Position numbers and translations under genes: made by a program
Source: Desulfolutivibrio sulfodismutans DSM 3696
Lineage (GTDB): Bacteria; Desulfobacterota; Desulfovibrionia; Desulfovibrionales; Desulfovibrionaceae
Length of the DNA stretch: 64,000 nucleotides
Reading direction: 5' to 3'
NCBI RefSeq assembly: GCF_013376455.1
Contig: NZ_CP045504.1
Span: 2,439,001-2,503,000 of the forward strand
Part shown: one piece after another, positions 19,197-28,356 of the stretch
How positions within the stretch are numbered: the first letter of the stretch is position 1
How the letters are laid out: every line of letters begins with the position of its first letter
The notes under the pieces: model-generated
Database searches by the model: none
What the model was told of the DNA's origin: nothing
What the model saw: the letters and a program-made list of their open reading frames with translations, nothing else

Positions 19197-20084
19197 CTAC
19201 ACCCGCTCGATTTCCCGGGCCCCGAACAGCCCGTAGGGTTTGATCATGAGGATGACCACCAAAAGGATGAACGCGGCCACGTCCTTGAATCCTCCAAGGC
19301 CAAAAAATTCCTTGGCCGCGCCGTCGCAGACGTTTTCCAAAACGCCCACGATGAGTCCGCCCAGGGCCGCCCCGAACAGGCTGTCCAGTCCGCCCAGGAT
19401 CACGGCCGGAAAGACCTTCAGGCCCAGGTGCCCGAGTTGGGCGTTGATGCCGTTGATGTTGCCCAGGATCACCCCGCCGATGGAGGAGACCATGGCCGCG
19501 ATGCACCAGGACAGGGCGAAGATGTTTTTTATGCCGATGCCCATGCTGGCGGCGGCCTGCTGGTCGAAGGCCGTGGCCCGCATGCTGATGCCCAGCCGGG
19601 AATATTTGAAAAAGGCCGAAAAGATGAGAAACAGGATCACGGACAGGGCAAAGGCCGCCAGATAGACCGGGGCCACGGGCAGCCCGGCGATCATCACCGG
19701 CTCCTGGGGCAAAACCGGCGGGAAGACCTGGATCTGGGTGCCCCAGAAAAGCTGCACCAGGGATTTGAGCACGGACGAAAGCCCGATGGTGACCATGATC
19801 ACGCTGATGATGGGCTCGCCGATCATGGGCCGCAGGATCAGGCGCTCGATGACGATGCCCAGGATGAAGGAAAAGGCCAGGGTCATGAAAAAGGCCACCA
19901 GGAACGGCAGATGGGCCTGGACCGTGAGCGCGAAGCAGACGTAGGCCCCGACCATGACCAGTTCGCCCTGGGCGAAATTGACCACCTTGGTGGCCTTGTA
20001 GATGATGACGAATCCCAGGGCCACCAGGCTGTAGATGCTGCCGACCACGAGCCCCGAAATGAACAGTTGCAGATAATATTCCAC
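19197..20084 (-). CDS. livH: Branched-chain-type ABC transporter permease (LivH)
   Basis: Inner-membrane permease of 295 residues: LISGLVVGSIYSLVALGFV near the start, NFAQGELVMVGAY, and GLDSLFGAALGGLIVG towards the end are standard LivH motifs. The start codon is GTG at 20084, with GGGAG five bases upstream. It lies 34 bases downstream of the acyl-CoA synthetase stop and directly before livM, so all three are probably on one transcript. Confidence 0.94.
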   Translation of the reverse strand: MEYYLQLFISGLVVGSIYSLVALGFVIIYKATKVVNFAQGELVMVGAYVCFALTVQAHLPFLVAFFMTLAFSFILGIVIERLILRPMIGEPIISVIMVTIGLSSVLKSLVQLFWGTQIQVFPPVLPQEPVMIAGLPVAPVYLAAFALSVILFLIFSAFFKYSRLGISMRATAFDQQAAASMGIGIKNIFALSWCIAAMVSSIGGVILGNINGINAQLGHLGLKVFPAVILGGLDSLFGAALGGLIVGVLENVCDGAAKEFFGLGGFKDVAAFILLVVILMIKPYGLFGAREIERV

Positions 20085-20118
20085 GCGATCTCCCTCTCCT
20101 GAAATACGCCGCGCCGCC

Positions 20119-22077
20119 TTACCCGGCCGCCCGGTCCTCCACGTCTTCCAGCCGAAGCTCCCCGCACATCTCCCGGACGCTGGCGTCCTGATAGGTGATC
20201 TCGGCCCGCAGGTTCATGCTGCACACCGGGGAATACAGGGCCTCGACGAGCTTCCCGTAGCGGTCGCCGACCACCTTGCGCCGCACCTTGCGGGTGCGCG
20301 TGAGTTCCCCGTCGTCGGCGTCGAGTTCCTTGAACAGCAAAACGAAACGCGCCACCCGCATCTGGGGGGCGAGCTTGGCGTTGATGGCCGCAATCTCGGC
20401 CTTGACCAGGGCGTAGACCTCGGGCTTGGCGGACAGATCCTGGTAGGTGGTGTAGGTCAGGGCCTTGGATTCGGCCCAGCGGCCCACGATCTCGGCGTCG
20501 ATGCACACGATGGCCGCCAGATGGTCGCGGTCGTGCCCGAAGACCACGGCCTCCCGGATGTAGGGCGAAAACTTGAGCTTGTTCTCCATGAACTGGGGCG
20601 AAAACTTGAAGCCGCCTTTGAGGGTCATGACGTCCTTGACCCGGTCGATGACCACCAGCCGCCCCTGATCGTCGAAATAGCCCGCGTCGCCCGAGCGCAG
20701 GCGGCCGTCATCGGTCAGGGTCTCGGCCGTGGCCGCCGGATTCTTGTAATAGCCCAGAAACACCGAGGGGCTTTTGGACAGGATCTCGCCGTCCTCGGCG
20801 ATGGTCAGCTCGGTGTCCGGGATGGGCTGGCCCACGGAGGTGAAGTCCACGGCCCCGTCGCGGTGGATGCAGGAAATGCCGGAGATTTCCGTCTGGCCGT
20901 AGATCTGCTTTAAGTTGACGCCGATGGCGTGGAAGAAGCGGAAGGCGTCGGGACCAAGGGCCGCGCCGCCGGTGCTGGCCGAGCGCACGTTGGAAAACCC
21001 CAGGCGGTCCTTTAGGGCCCGAAACAGGCAGAACCAGGCCACGCCATAGGCCAGGCGCAGGCCAAGGCCCGGCTTTTTCCCCTCGAACCGGGCGTCGGCC
21101 AGACGGATGCCCACGGGCAGAAACAGGTCGTACAGGAAGCGTTTGAGCCGCGTGGTCTCCATGATCTTGACCCGGACCCGGGCGGCCAGATTCTCCCACA
21201 CCCGGGGCGGGGAGAAGATGACATTGGGGCCGATCTCGCGGATGTTGTCCTGCACCGTGTCCGGCTCCTCCGGGAAATTCACGGTGAAGCCGAACAACAG
21301 GGCCGAGGCCACGGCCATCATCTGCTCGCCCATCCAGGCCAGGGGCAGAAAGGAGACGAACTCGTCGGACGGACGCCGCTCGTCCACCAGCCCCAGGTTG
21401 TGGGCCATGGCCAGGAGATTTTTGTGGGAGAGCATGGCCAGTTTGGGCCGCCCGGTGGTGCCGGAGGTGGTGGCGATCAGGGCCGGGTCGTCGGGGGACA
21501 GGGCTGCCGCCCAGTCAGGGAACTGCCCGGCCAGATCACGTCCCATGTCGCGCACGGCCTCAAAGCTCACAAGCCCCGGCTCGTTCACCCCGGCCAGCCC
21601 CTTGGGGTCGTGGTAGACGATGTGCGCCAACTGCGGCAGCCCCTGGCGCAGGGACAGCATCTTGTCCACCTGCTCCTGGTCCTCGGCCACCACCAGCCGG
21701 GCCTCGGACAACTCCAGGATGTAGGCGATCTCCTCGGCCGGGGCGTCCTGGTACAGGCCCAGGGCCATGCCGCCCAGGGCCTGGATGGCCAGTTCGGCAA
21801 ACAGCCATTCGGGCCGGTTGTCGCCGATGAGGATGACGATGTCCCCCCGCCCGAATCCCATTTTTTTCAGGCCCCCGGCGAATTCAGCGGCGGCGGCGAG
21901 ATAGTCGTTCCAGGAAAAACGCTGCCACACGCCCCACTGCTTCTCCCGCAGGGCGGTCTTTTTCCCATGGGCCCGGGCGTTTTTGCACAGCAGGCCGGGC
22001 AGGGTGTCGAAATACGGTTTTGGGGCCTCGCCCATCGCGCCATCCAGAAGGTTGTGGGTTCGAAATTTTGGGACCAT
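20119..22077 (-). CDS. Long-chain-type acyl-CoA synthetase (AMP-forming)
   Basis: 652-residue adenylate-forming ligase that attaches CoA to a carboxylic acid with ATP. The ATP loop is TTSGTTGRPK (near residue 185), followed by SHKNL, the acyl-binding STGGAALG and YGQTE motifs, and the hinge RSGDAGYFD with DRVKD. Its size and FPEEPDTVQDNIREI-type sequence match large FadD/long-chain synthetases. The ATG at 22077 fits the family, but its ribosome site is weak and an upstream GTG at 22134 is open. It sits inside the Liv transporter row, between LivG and LivH. This placement recurs in organic-acid uptake clusters and suggests the imported compound is CoA-activated. Confidence 0.92.
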   Translation of the reverse strand: MVPKFRTHNLLDGAMGEAPKPYFDTLPGLLCKNARAHGKKTALREKQWGVWQRFSWNDYLAAAAEFAGGLKKMGFGRGDIVILIGDNRPEWLFAELAIQALGGMALGLYQDAPAEEIAYILELSEARLVVAEDQEQVDKMLSLRQGLPQLAHIVYHDPKGLAGVNEPGLVSFEAVRDMGRDLAGQFPDWAAALSPDDPALIATTSGTTGRPKLAMLSHKNLLAMAHNLGLVDERRPSDEFVSFLPLAWMGEQMMAVASALLFGFTVNFPEEPDTVQDNIREIGPNVIFSPPRVWENLAARVRVKIMETTRLKRFLYDLFLPVGIRLADARFEGKKPGLGLRLAYGVAWFCLFRALKDRLGFSNVRSASTGGAALGPDAFRFFHAIGVNLKQIYGQTEISGISCIHRDGAVDFTSVGQPIPDTELTIAEDGEILSKSPSVFLGYYKNPAATAETLTDDGRLRSGDAGYFDDQGRLVVIDRVKDVMTLKGGFKFSPQFMENKLKFSPYIREAVVFGHDRDHLAAIVCIDAEIVGRWAESKALTYTTYQDLSAKPEVYALVKAEIAAINAKLAPQMRVARFVLLFKELDADDGELTRTRKVRRKVVGDRYGKLVEALYSPVCSMNLRAEITYQDASVREMCGELRLEDVEDRAAG

Positions 22078-22210
22078 GCCGCCGTGCCCGGCGTTTCTTT
22101 CCCGGCGGCCATGGCCGCCCAAACCAAAAAACACGTCAGTATTTTTGAAAAAACGTCATTTCAAAATATGACCGCTCTCAACCATCCCCACCGGTCCCGG
22201 ACGACGCCTG

Positions 22211-22993
22211 CTAACGACCGAGAAACACCCCGTCGTCGCCGCCCAGGTAGGCGGCCACCACGTCCGCGTCGGCCATGACCTCCTTGGGCGACCCCTCGGC
22301 CAGCACCCGGCCGAAATCCAGCACCACCACCTTGTCCGAAATATCCATGACCACGCCCATGTCGTGCTCCACCAAAAGCACGCTCATGCCCCACTCCTCG
22401 TTGATGTCCAGGATGTAGCGGGCCATGTCCTCGGTCTCTTCCAGGTTCATGCCGGCCATGGGCTCGTCGAGAAGGATCAGGTCGGATTCGGCGGCCAGGG
22501 CCCGGCCCAGCTCCACGCGCTTTTGCACGCCGTACGGCAGCCGTCCGGCCGCCTGATGGCGGTAGGGAGACAGCCCCAGGAAGTCGATGACATCCTCCAC
22601 CCGGCGGCGATGGGCGTCCTCGGCCCGGCGGGCCTTGCCCAGGTAGAGGATGGAGGCCAAAATCCCGTAGTCCATGCGGGCGTGGCGGCCGACCATGAGG
22701 TTGTCCAGGACCGACAGGCCCCGAAACAGGGCGATGTTCTGGAAGGTGCGCGACAGCCCGAGCTTCGTGCGGGCATGGGAGGGCACGGCCAGAAGGTCGG
22801 CCCCGCCCAGGGTGATGGCCCCGGAGTCGGGGACGTAGCGGCCGCTTATGCAGTTGAGCATGCTGGTCTTGCCCGCGCCGTTGGGGCCGATAAGCGAGAC
22901 GATGCCGCCCTTCTCCACGGAAAAGCCCACGCCGGTCAAGGCCGCCAGCCCCCGGAAGGTCAGGGTCACGTCCGTCACCTCGAGAAAGGCCAT
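22211..22993 (-). CDS. livG: Branched-chain-type ABC transporter ATP-binding protein (LivG)
   Basis: 260-residue ATPase: Walker A IGPNGAGKTS, signature LPYGVQKRVELGRAL, Walker B LILLDEPMAGMN, and the LivG-specific LSRTFQNIALF and LLVEHDMGVVM. The chosen ATG shares one base with the stop of the preceding ACT/CBS gene (TGATG), a coupled start. A GTG at 23005 would add four residues. About 130 bases separate its stop from the acyl-CoA synthetase start. Confidence 0.94.
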   Translation of the reverse strand: MAFLEVTDVTLTFRGLAALTGVGFSVEKGGIVSLIGPNGAGKTSMLNCISGRYVPDSGAITLGGADLLAVPSHARTKLGLSRTFQNIALFRGLSVLDNLMVGRHARMDYGILASILYLGKARRAEDAHRRRVEDVIDFLGLSPYRHQAAGRLPYGVQKRVELGRALAAESDLILLDEPMAGMNLEETEDMARYILDINEEWGMSVLLVEHDMGVVMDISDKVVVLDFGRVLAEGSPKEVMADADVVAAYLGGDDGVFLGR

Positions 22994-23652
22994 CAGGGCA
23001 TCCACTCGTTTTCAAAATCCGCTGCGGACACCAGCCGGTATCCCTTGCGCTCGATGGCCCCGGCCACCAGGCAGGGGTCGTCCACGGCCAGCCGGATGAC
23101 CACCATGCGGCGATTGGCGTGATAGAAGGTGCCGGTGGCGATGATGCTCACCCCCATATCCTTGATGATGCCCGAGACCTCGTGCAAAACGCCCGTGCGG
23201 TCCTCGACCTCGAAGACGATGCGCGACCCGCCCTGTTTGAGGCCCATTTCCTCCACCAGCACGTCAAGCATGACCGAACGGTTGATGTAGCCCACAAGCT
23301 TGCCCTGCTCGTTGACCACGGCCAGCCCGGCCAGATTTTTCTGATACATGATCTCGGCGGCCTGCTCGATCTCCATTTCCGGATGCACGGTGATGATGTC
23401 CTTGCGCATGATCTTTTTCACCGTGAGCTTGGACAAAAGATACAGGGCCTCGTGCTTGTCCAGGGTGGTCATGATGGAGGGCAGGGCCAGGGCGATGTCC
23501 TCCTTGCGCACGTACCCCACCAGATCCTTGTTCTCATCCACCACCAGAAGCATCCACAACTCGCTCCCCTTGAGCAGCTTGTCCGCGTCCAGGACTGGCG
23601 TAAGTGGAGTGACCTTCTTGAAGTCTTTGAGCATTTTAAGGCCTACGTACAT
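22993..23652 (-). CDS. CBS-pair and ACT domain protein
   Basis: 219 residues: two CBS motifs at about residues 5-140 (VKKIMRKDIITVHPEMEIEQAAEIM is the clearest; first repeat around LLVVDENKDLVGYVRKEDI), then an ACT-type ligand domain from about residue 145 (RIVFEVEDRTGVLHEVSGIIKDMG). CBS pairs usually bind adenine nucleotides and ACT domains bind amino acids, so the protein is probably a small-molecule sensor. GGAGG six bases before the ATG fits. It is the first gene of the Liv/CoA-ligase operon and is translationally coupled to LivG, so control of transport or of CoA ligation by adenylate and amino-acid levels is a reasonable inference, not shown. Confidence 0.9.
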   Translation of the reverse strand: MYVGLKMLKDFKKVTPLTPVLDADKLLKGSELWMLLVVDENKDLVGYVRKEDIALALPSIMTTLDKHEALYLLSKLTVKKIMRKDIITVHPEMEIEQAAEIMYQKNLAGLAVVNEQGKLVGYINRSVMLDVLVEEMGLKQGGSRIVFEVEDRTGVLHEVSGIIKDMGVSIIATGTFYHANRRMVVIRLAVDDPCLVAGAIERKGYRLVSAADFENEWMP

Positions 23653-24064
23653 CGGTATTCCTCCATGTCGGCGGAAAAACGCGAAAGAGTCAAAAATGGG
23701 GGCCCATGCGGCGACAATCCGGCTCACATACCGCAAGTCGTTTCCCATGCACAAGCATTTCTTGAATAACCATCCCCATGCGGGGATGTTCTCTCTCCTG
23801 TCTCCATATCCAGAAGGATATACTGCGGGGAGGGAGAGCGCCGCCCCGGCGCGTCGCGCCCCAGCCCCGGCATCCGCCCTGTCCGCAGCGCCCACGCACA
23901 ATCCGACGCCGGATTCAACCGCCAGGCATGGAAGGTGTTTTCCGGCCGCACCAAGGATGCATGAGGACGATAATACCCGCATAGCCTCGCACAAAGTCCT
24001 GTTGCGCCTTTTCCGCATCACGCCTAAATAAAGTCGCCTCCCCTGCGAGACGGCGTTATGTGTT
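23653..24064. other. Promoter-bearing gap upstream of the ACT/CBS-liv operon
   Basis: No credible gene; reading frames here have no ribosome site or family features. A short perfect hairpin (CATCCCC, loop ATGC, GGGGATG) lies at 23771-23788, about 120 bases before the ACT/CBS start, where it could be an operator or a leader structure. The base composition drops near 23,690-23,830 and 23,940-24,060, as expected of promoter DNA. Confidence 0.45.
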
Positions 24065-24487
24065 TCAATTTTCCCGCTCCCGGACGCCGCGTGGCCCCGG
24101 GGCCTCTCCGGCCGCCTCCTGCAAACGCTTTTCCTGGAGCACCACGGGCACGATGAAAAGGACATAGGGGATAAACACCATGGCGGCATGGACCAGTCCC
24201 GGCCCGAACAACCCCGGAGGGCCGTAGGGGGTGTCCGTGGCCGCCAGGATGACGGCGTAGATGCCCAGAGCCCCGACGGCCCGGTACAGGAGCCGACAGC
24301 CCGCCGGGTCAAGCCAGGTCCGGCCGTAGGCCAGGTCGAAGGCCGTGCGCAGGCACAGCCCGAAAAGCACGATGTCGCCTACGTTTTTGACCAGGGCCAA
24401 GGCGGTGGGGACGGCCAGGATGCCGATCCCGGCGTTGGCCAGGGTGGGCAGGTACAGGACGGCCAAGAGGGCGAAAAAGGGCTTCAT
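24065..24487 (-). CDS. Small membrane protein of unknown function
   Basis: 140 residues with a signal-like N-terminus (FFALLAVLYLPTLANAGIG) and about three further hydrophobic segments, including IYAVILAATD and MVFIPYVLFIVPVVL, then a charged tail. No family recognised. CGGAG five bases upstream supports the ATG. It starts 10 bases after the stop of the CBS/DUF294 protein and is the last gene of the symporter operon, so a membrane role linked to that symporter is possible. Confidence 0.7.
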   Translation of the reverse strand: MKPFFALLAVLYLPTLANAGIGILAVPTALALVKNVGDIVLFGLCLRTAFDLAYGRTWLDPAGCRLLYRAVGALGIYAVILAATDTPYGPPGLFGPGLVHAAMVFIPYVLFIVPVVLQEKRLQEAAGEAPGPRGVREREN

Positions 24488-24497
24488 GGGAACTCCG

Positions 24498-26033
24498 TCA
24501 GCCGGTTGCAAGGTGGAACATGTCTTTGAGAAAGGACTGCATGGCGCCGATGACCCCGAAGGCGTCGCGCAGGGCGCCCTTGTCCATCTCCGAAAGCTCC
24601 CTGGGATCGATGTGGTTGTCCGGGGGCAGGCCCCGCTCCACCTGGGAAAGCTGGTGGGTGAGCTTGACCTGGAGCAGGAACTCGAAGGCCTGGGCCGCCT
24701 CCCGGCCGAGATGGGTGGGAATGTGCCCCTGGCTGGCCAGGGCCTCCACCCGCTGCAGGGTGCCCGTCTCCACCACGCCGTGGGCCAGGGCCAGCACCCG
24801 GGCAAAGTCCTGAAACGGCACCAGCCCGCGTTTTTTCAGGTCCAGGGTGTTTTTATGCTCCCCGCTTCTCTCCACGGCCAGGCCGCGAAAAAGGGTCAGC
24901 GGAGCCCGGGTGACCTGGCAGTCCGCCGCCAAAAAGCGCAGGAAGATGCCGCTTTCGGCCGCGCGCCGGGCCACATGGGCCCGCAGATCGTCGGCAAGGG
25001 GCACGTGCCCGGCCACGCCGCGAAAATCAAAGAAGATGGTGGAATGCAACACCTCCATGGGCTCGGGCACGGCGATCCAGGCGTCGAAGGTGTCCTTCCA
25101 GGCGTCCAGACTTTTCCGCCAGGCCGGGTTTGAGGCCATCATGTCCCCTTTGCAGCGGGGGAATCCGGCTTTTTCCAGATGGCCCACCACGCGTTCGGCC
25201 ATGGCCTGGAAAAAGACCGCCGCCGCGCGCCGCACGGGTTCGTCCGGGCTGTCGGCGTAGACCAGGGCGTTGTCCTGGTCCGTGGCGAAGGTCTGTTCCC
25301 GGCGGCCCTCGCTGCCCATGGAGATCCAGCAATAGGCCGTGGGCGGCGGGCCGATCTCCCGATGCACCAGCTCGATGATCTTGTGCAGGATGTGGTCGTT
25401 GACCACGGTGATCAGGCGGGTGATGTGCCCGGCCCGGGCCCCGTTGTCCAAAAGCGCCCGGATCACCCGGGGGGCCTTGGCCAGCAGGGGATAGAGCCCG
25501 GCGAAGTCCCGCTGGGACTGGATCTCCCGGAAAAGCGACAGGGGGGAGGTTCCCTGCACCAGCAGGATGTCGTGGGCCGTGACCACGCCTTCCGCCCCGC
25601 CGGGGCCGGTCACGACGAGGTGATGGACCTTTTTGGCCATCATCTTGAGCAGGGCGTCGAAACAGGCATCGCTTCCGGCGATTTCCGCCACCGGACTGGA
25701 CATGATGGTCTTGACCCCGGATTCCAGATCCCGGCCCAGGGCCACGGCCTTGCGCAAATCCTTGTCGGTGACGATGCCCAGGACACCCCCAGGGGCCTGG
25801 CTCACCAGCAGGGAGCCCACACCCTCCTTGAGCATGGTCCGGGCCGCGTCCCGGATGGGCAGGCCCGGGTCCACCATAAGGGGCGGCCGCGACACCAGAT
25901 CGCCCACGAGTCTGGCGAACAGGGACAGGTCCGGGGCCTCGGCGGCGCAGGGGGCCGTTTCGCCACCCGGCGGGTCGTCCTGGAGCCGCCCGTCGCCGCG
26001 GCCTTCGGGGGTGCGGATGTCCTTTTCCACCAT
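24498..26033 (-). CDS. CBS domain protein with DUF294 nucleotidyltransferase-like domains
   Basis: 511 residues. CBS pair at about 45-160 (VSRPPLMVDPGLPIRDAARTM and VKTIMSSPV are the two repeat starts), then the DUF294 putative nucleotidyltransferase with GSEGRREQTFATDQDNALVY (about residues 237-256; GSxGRxE with the acidic pair DQD), then a C-terminal substrate-binding helical domain ending at MFHLATG. The family resembles the uridylyltransferase part of GlnD and is thought to be regulatory. It commonly sits next to the two-subunit sodium:solute symporters, exactly as here, so control of acetate or carboxylate uptake by nucleotide signals is inferred. The ribosome site is weak (AGGC). Confidence 0.88.
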   Translation of the reverse strand: MVEKDIRTPEGRGDGRLQDDPPGGETAPCAAEAPDLSLFARLVGDLVSRPPLMVDPGLPIRDAARTMLKEGVGSLLVSQAPGGVLGIVTDKDLRKAVALGRDLESGVKTIMSSPVAEIAGSDACFDALLKMMAKKVHHLVVTGPGGAEGVVTAHDILLVQGTSPLSLFREIQSQRDFAGLYPLLAKAPRVIRALLDNGARAGHITRLITVVNDHILHKIIELVHREIGPPPTAYCWISMGSEGRREQTFATDQDNALVYADSPDEPVRRAAAVFFQAMAERVVGHLEKAGFPRCKGDMMASNPAWRKSLDAWKDTFDAWIAVPEPMEVLHSTIFFDFRGVAGHVPLADDLRAHVARRAAESGIFLRFLAADCQVTRAPLTLFRGLAVERSGEHKNTLDLKKRGLVPFQDFARVLALAHGVVETGTLQRVEALASQGHIPTHLGREAAQAFEFLLQVKLTHQLSQVERGLPPDNHIDPRELSEMDKGALRDAFGVIGAMQSFLKDMFHLATG

Positions 26034-26178
26034 GCTGCCTGATAGCCTTTTTTTTCAAACCAGGGAAGCCGAGCCGAAAAATGTGCGGCCGGGGTGACCG
26101 GGGCCGCGCCGGTGTCCTGCTTTGGCGCAAGGGGCGGGGCCGCGCCCCGGCAGTCCTTGGCCGGAAACCGTCGGGGAG

Positions 26179-26194
26179 GGAGGCCGAAGCCCCC
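26179..26194 (-). other. UUCG-tetraloop hairpin in the symporter-regulator spacer
   Basis: On the minus strand the RNA would read GGGGGC-UUCG-GCCUCC, a very stable capped stem (one G-U pair) in the 204-base gap between the symporter stop and the CBS/DUF294 start. No T-run follows, so it is more likely to set differential RNA stability than full termination. Confidence 0.5.
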
Positions 26195-26237
26195 GCTCCC
26201 CGCATGGTTCCGTTTTTTCCGATATCGGGTTGCGCCG

Positions 26238-28019
26238 TTAGTGCGCCGCAGCCGCCTGGCCCGCGCCCCTGGGGATGCGCACGTTTTCCACCAGATCCTG
26301 GATGTGGGCGGGCGGCGGCGGGGTCATCATGGTCACCGCGACAGTGGCGATGAAGTTGATGACCATGCCCACGGTGCCGATGCCCTCTGGGCTGATGCCC
26401 AGAAACCAGGGGGCCACGCCCATGAACTTGGTCTGGATGATGTAGAGCAGGGTGAATCCCATACCCGCGATCATCCCGGCGATAGCCCCTTCCCGGCTGG
26501 TGCGCTTCCAGAAGATGCCCAGCACGATGATCGGGAAAAAGGACGACGAGGCCAGCCCGAAGGCCAGGGCCACCACCTGGGCCACAAACCCCGGCGGGTT
26601 CACGCCGAAGTAGCCGGCCACGCACACGGCCACGCCGATCATGATTCGGCCCAGCAGAAGCTGCGTCTTTTCCGAGGCCTGGGGGTTGATCATGCGGAAG
26701 TAGAGGTCGTGGGAGACGCTCGAGGAGATGACCAGGAGCAGGCCGGAGGCCGTGGACAGGGCCGCCGCCAGACCGCCCGCCGCCACCAGGGCCACGACCC
26801 AGGCCGGGAGATTGGCGATTTCAGGGTTGGCCAGCACCATGATGTCGTTGTCCACGTAGAGCTCGTTCTTGTTGGTGGTGGGCTCGTTTTTGATCAGCGG
26901 CTGGCCGTACTGCCCGTCCTGGCCGGTGAAGGCCAGCTTGCCGGTGAAGGCCGGGCCGTAGCTGTAGTTGATGATGCCGTCGCCGTTCTTGTCGATCCAG
27001 GCGATGAGCCCGGTCTTTTGCCAGTTGGTGAACCAGGACGGGGCGCTCTTGTAGGCCACGCCGTTTAAGGAATCGACCATGTTGTAGCGGGCGAAGGCGG
27101 CCACGGCCGGGGCGGTGGTATACAGGATAGAGATGAAAAGCAGGGCGTAGAAGGCCGAGATGCGGGCCGCACGGACGCTTGGCACGGTGTAGAAGCGCAC
27201 GATCACGTGGGGCAGGCCCGCCGTGCCCACCATCAGGCACATGGTGATGGCCAGCACGTCGAGCATGGGCTTGGCCCCGGGGCCGGTAAATCCCGTGGTG
27301 TAGGCCGCAAACCCCAGGTCCGTGCCGATGCGGTCCAGCGCGGTCAGCAGAAACTGTCCGGCGTCCTTGCCCTCGACGATGCTGCCGCCGAGGCCGAGCT
27401 GCGGGATGGGGTTGCCGGTGATTTTGAGCGAGATGGCCACGGCCGGGACCAGGAAGGCGAAGATGAGCACGCCGTACTGGGCCACCTGGGTCCAGGTGAT
27501 GCCCTTCATGCCGCCAAGCGCGGCATAAAAGAACACGATGGCCATGCCGATGTACACGCCGGTGTTCACGTCCACTTCCAGAAAGCGCGAGAACACGATG
27601 CCCACGCCGCGCATCTGCCCGGCCACATAGGTCAGGGAGACGAAGATGGCGCAAATCAGCGCCACGGTGCGGGCGGCCTTGGAATAATAGCGGTCACCCA
27701 CGAAGTCCGGCACCGTGAATTTGCCGAACTTGCGCAGATACGGGGCCAGAAGCAGGGCCAAAAGCACATACCCGCCGGTCCAACCCATGAGGTACATGCA
27801 CCCGGCGTAGCCCATAAACGAGATGATGCCGGACATGGAGATAAACGAGGCCGCGCTCATCCAGTCCGCGCCGGTGGCCATGCCGTTGGCCAGGGCCGGG
27901 ACGTTGCCCCCGGCCACGTAAAAGCCCTTGGTGTCCTTCACCCGGCTCATCCAGGCGATGCTCAGATAAAGGGCGAATGATGCCCCCACGATGATGTAGG
28001 TCCAGGTCATGATCGACAT
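26238..28019 (-). CDS. Sodium:solute symporter, large subunit (acetate/carboxylate type)
   Basis: 593-residue SSS-family transporter of the two-subunit type (VC_2705-like, related to ActP). Motifs: FYVAGGNVPALANGMATGADWMSAASF, DFVGDRYYSK, YAALGGMKGITWTQVAQY, and the glycine/serine-rich SLSTASGLLLVISSSVSHDL-like region. A polar insert (about residues 330-395) contains KNGDGIINYSYG, resembling a calcium-binding EF-hand loop, between helices. AAAGGAG upstream supports the start. A DUF4212 small-subunit gene lies 25 bases upstream and a CBS/DUF294 protein follows. Likely substrate is acetate or another small carboxylate; this is inference from the family. Confidence 0.92.
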   Translation of the reverse strand: MSIMTWTYIIVGASFALYLSIAWMSRVKDTKGFYVAGGNVPALANGMATGADWMSAASFISMSGIISFMGYAGCMYLMGWTGGYVLLALLLAPYLRKFGKFTVPDFVGDRYYSKAARTVALICAIFVSLTYVAGQMRGVGIVFSRFLEVDVNTGVYIGMAIVFFYAALGGMKGITWTQVAQYGVLIFAFLVPAVAISLKITGNPIPQLGLGGSIVEGKDAGQFLLTALDRIGTDLGFAAYTTGFTGPGAKPMLDVLAITMCLMVGTAGLPHVIVRFYTVPSVRAARISAFYALLFISILYTTAPAVAAFARYNMVDSLNGVAYKSAPSWFTNWQKTGLIAWIDKNGDGIINYSYGPAFTGKLAFTGQDGQYGQPLIKNEPTTNKNELYVDNDIMVLANPEIANLPAWVVALVAAGGLAAALSTASGLLLVISSSVSHDLYFRMINPQASEKTQLLLGRIMIGVAVCVAGYFGVNPPGFVAQVVALAFGLASSSFFPIIVLGIFWKRTSREGAIAGMIAGMGFTLLYIIQTKFMGVAPWFLGISPEGIGTVGMVINFIATVAVTMMTPPPPAHIQDLVENVRIPRGAGQAAAAH

Positions 28020-28044
28020 ATGCGTCTCCTTTGGGCGGCGCGGG

Positions 28045-28356
28045 TTATTCGTGGACGTCGAATTCCTTGTCCAGCCGGTCCATGAGGATGAAATAGGCCA
28101 GGATCAGGAGAACGAAGATATAGATGGATCCCTGCTGGGCGAACCAGAATCCCAAGGGGAACCCGCCGAGGTGGATGGCGTTGAGCTGATTGACGAAGAA
28201 AATGCTCAGGACGTACCCGGCTACGAACCAGATGCCCAGGAGCACCACCATGTATCTCAGGTTGCGCTGCCAGTAGCGACGCATCTTGGCGTCGTTGTCG
28301 GCCTTGGCCGTGTCGCCCGACGGGGCGGCGTGCTGCATGTGTCCGTTGGTGTCCAT
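28045..28356 (-). CDS. DUF4212 small subunit of the sodium:solute symporter
   Basis: 103 residues: a polar N-terminus, YWQRNLRYMVVLLGIWFVAGY (first membrane helix), the conserved LGGFPLGFWFAQQGSIY, and a second helix ending in YFILMDRLDKEFDV. This is the standard form of the DUF4212 protein that partners SSS transporters. AAGGAGG seven bases before the ATG makes this start clear. First gene of the operon with the large subunit. Confidence 0.93.
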   Translation of the reverse strand: MDTNGHMQHAAPSGDTAKADNDAKMRRYWQRNLRYMVVLLGIWFVAGYVLSIFFVNQLNAIHLGGFPLGFWFAQQGSIYIFVLLILAYFILMDRLDKEFDVHE

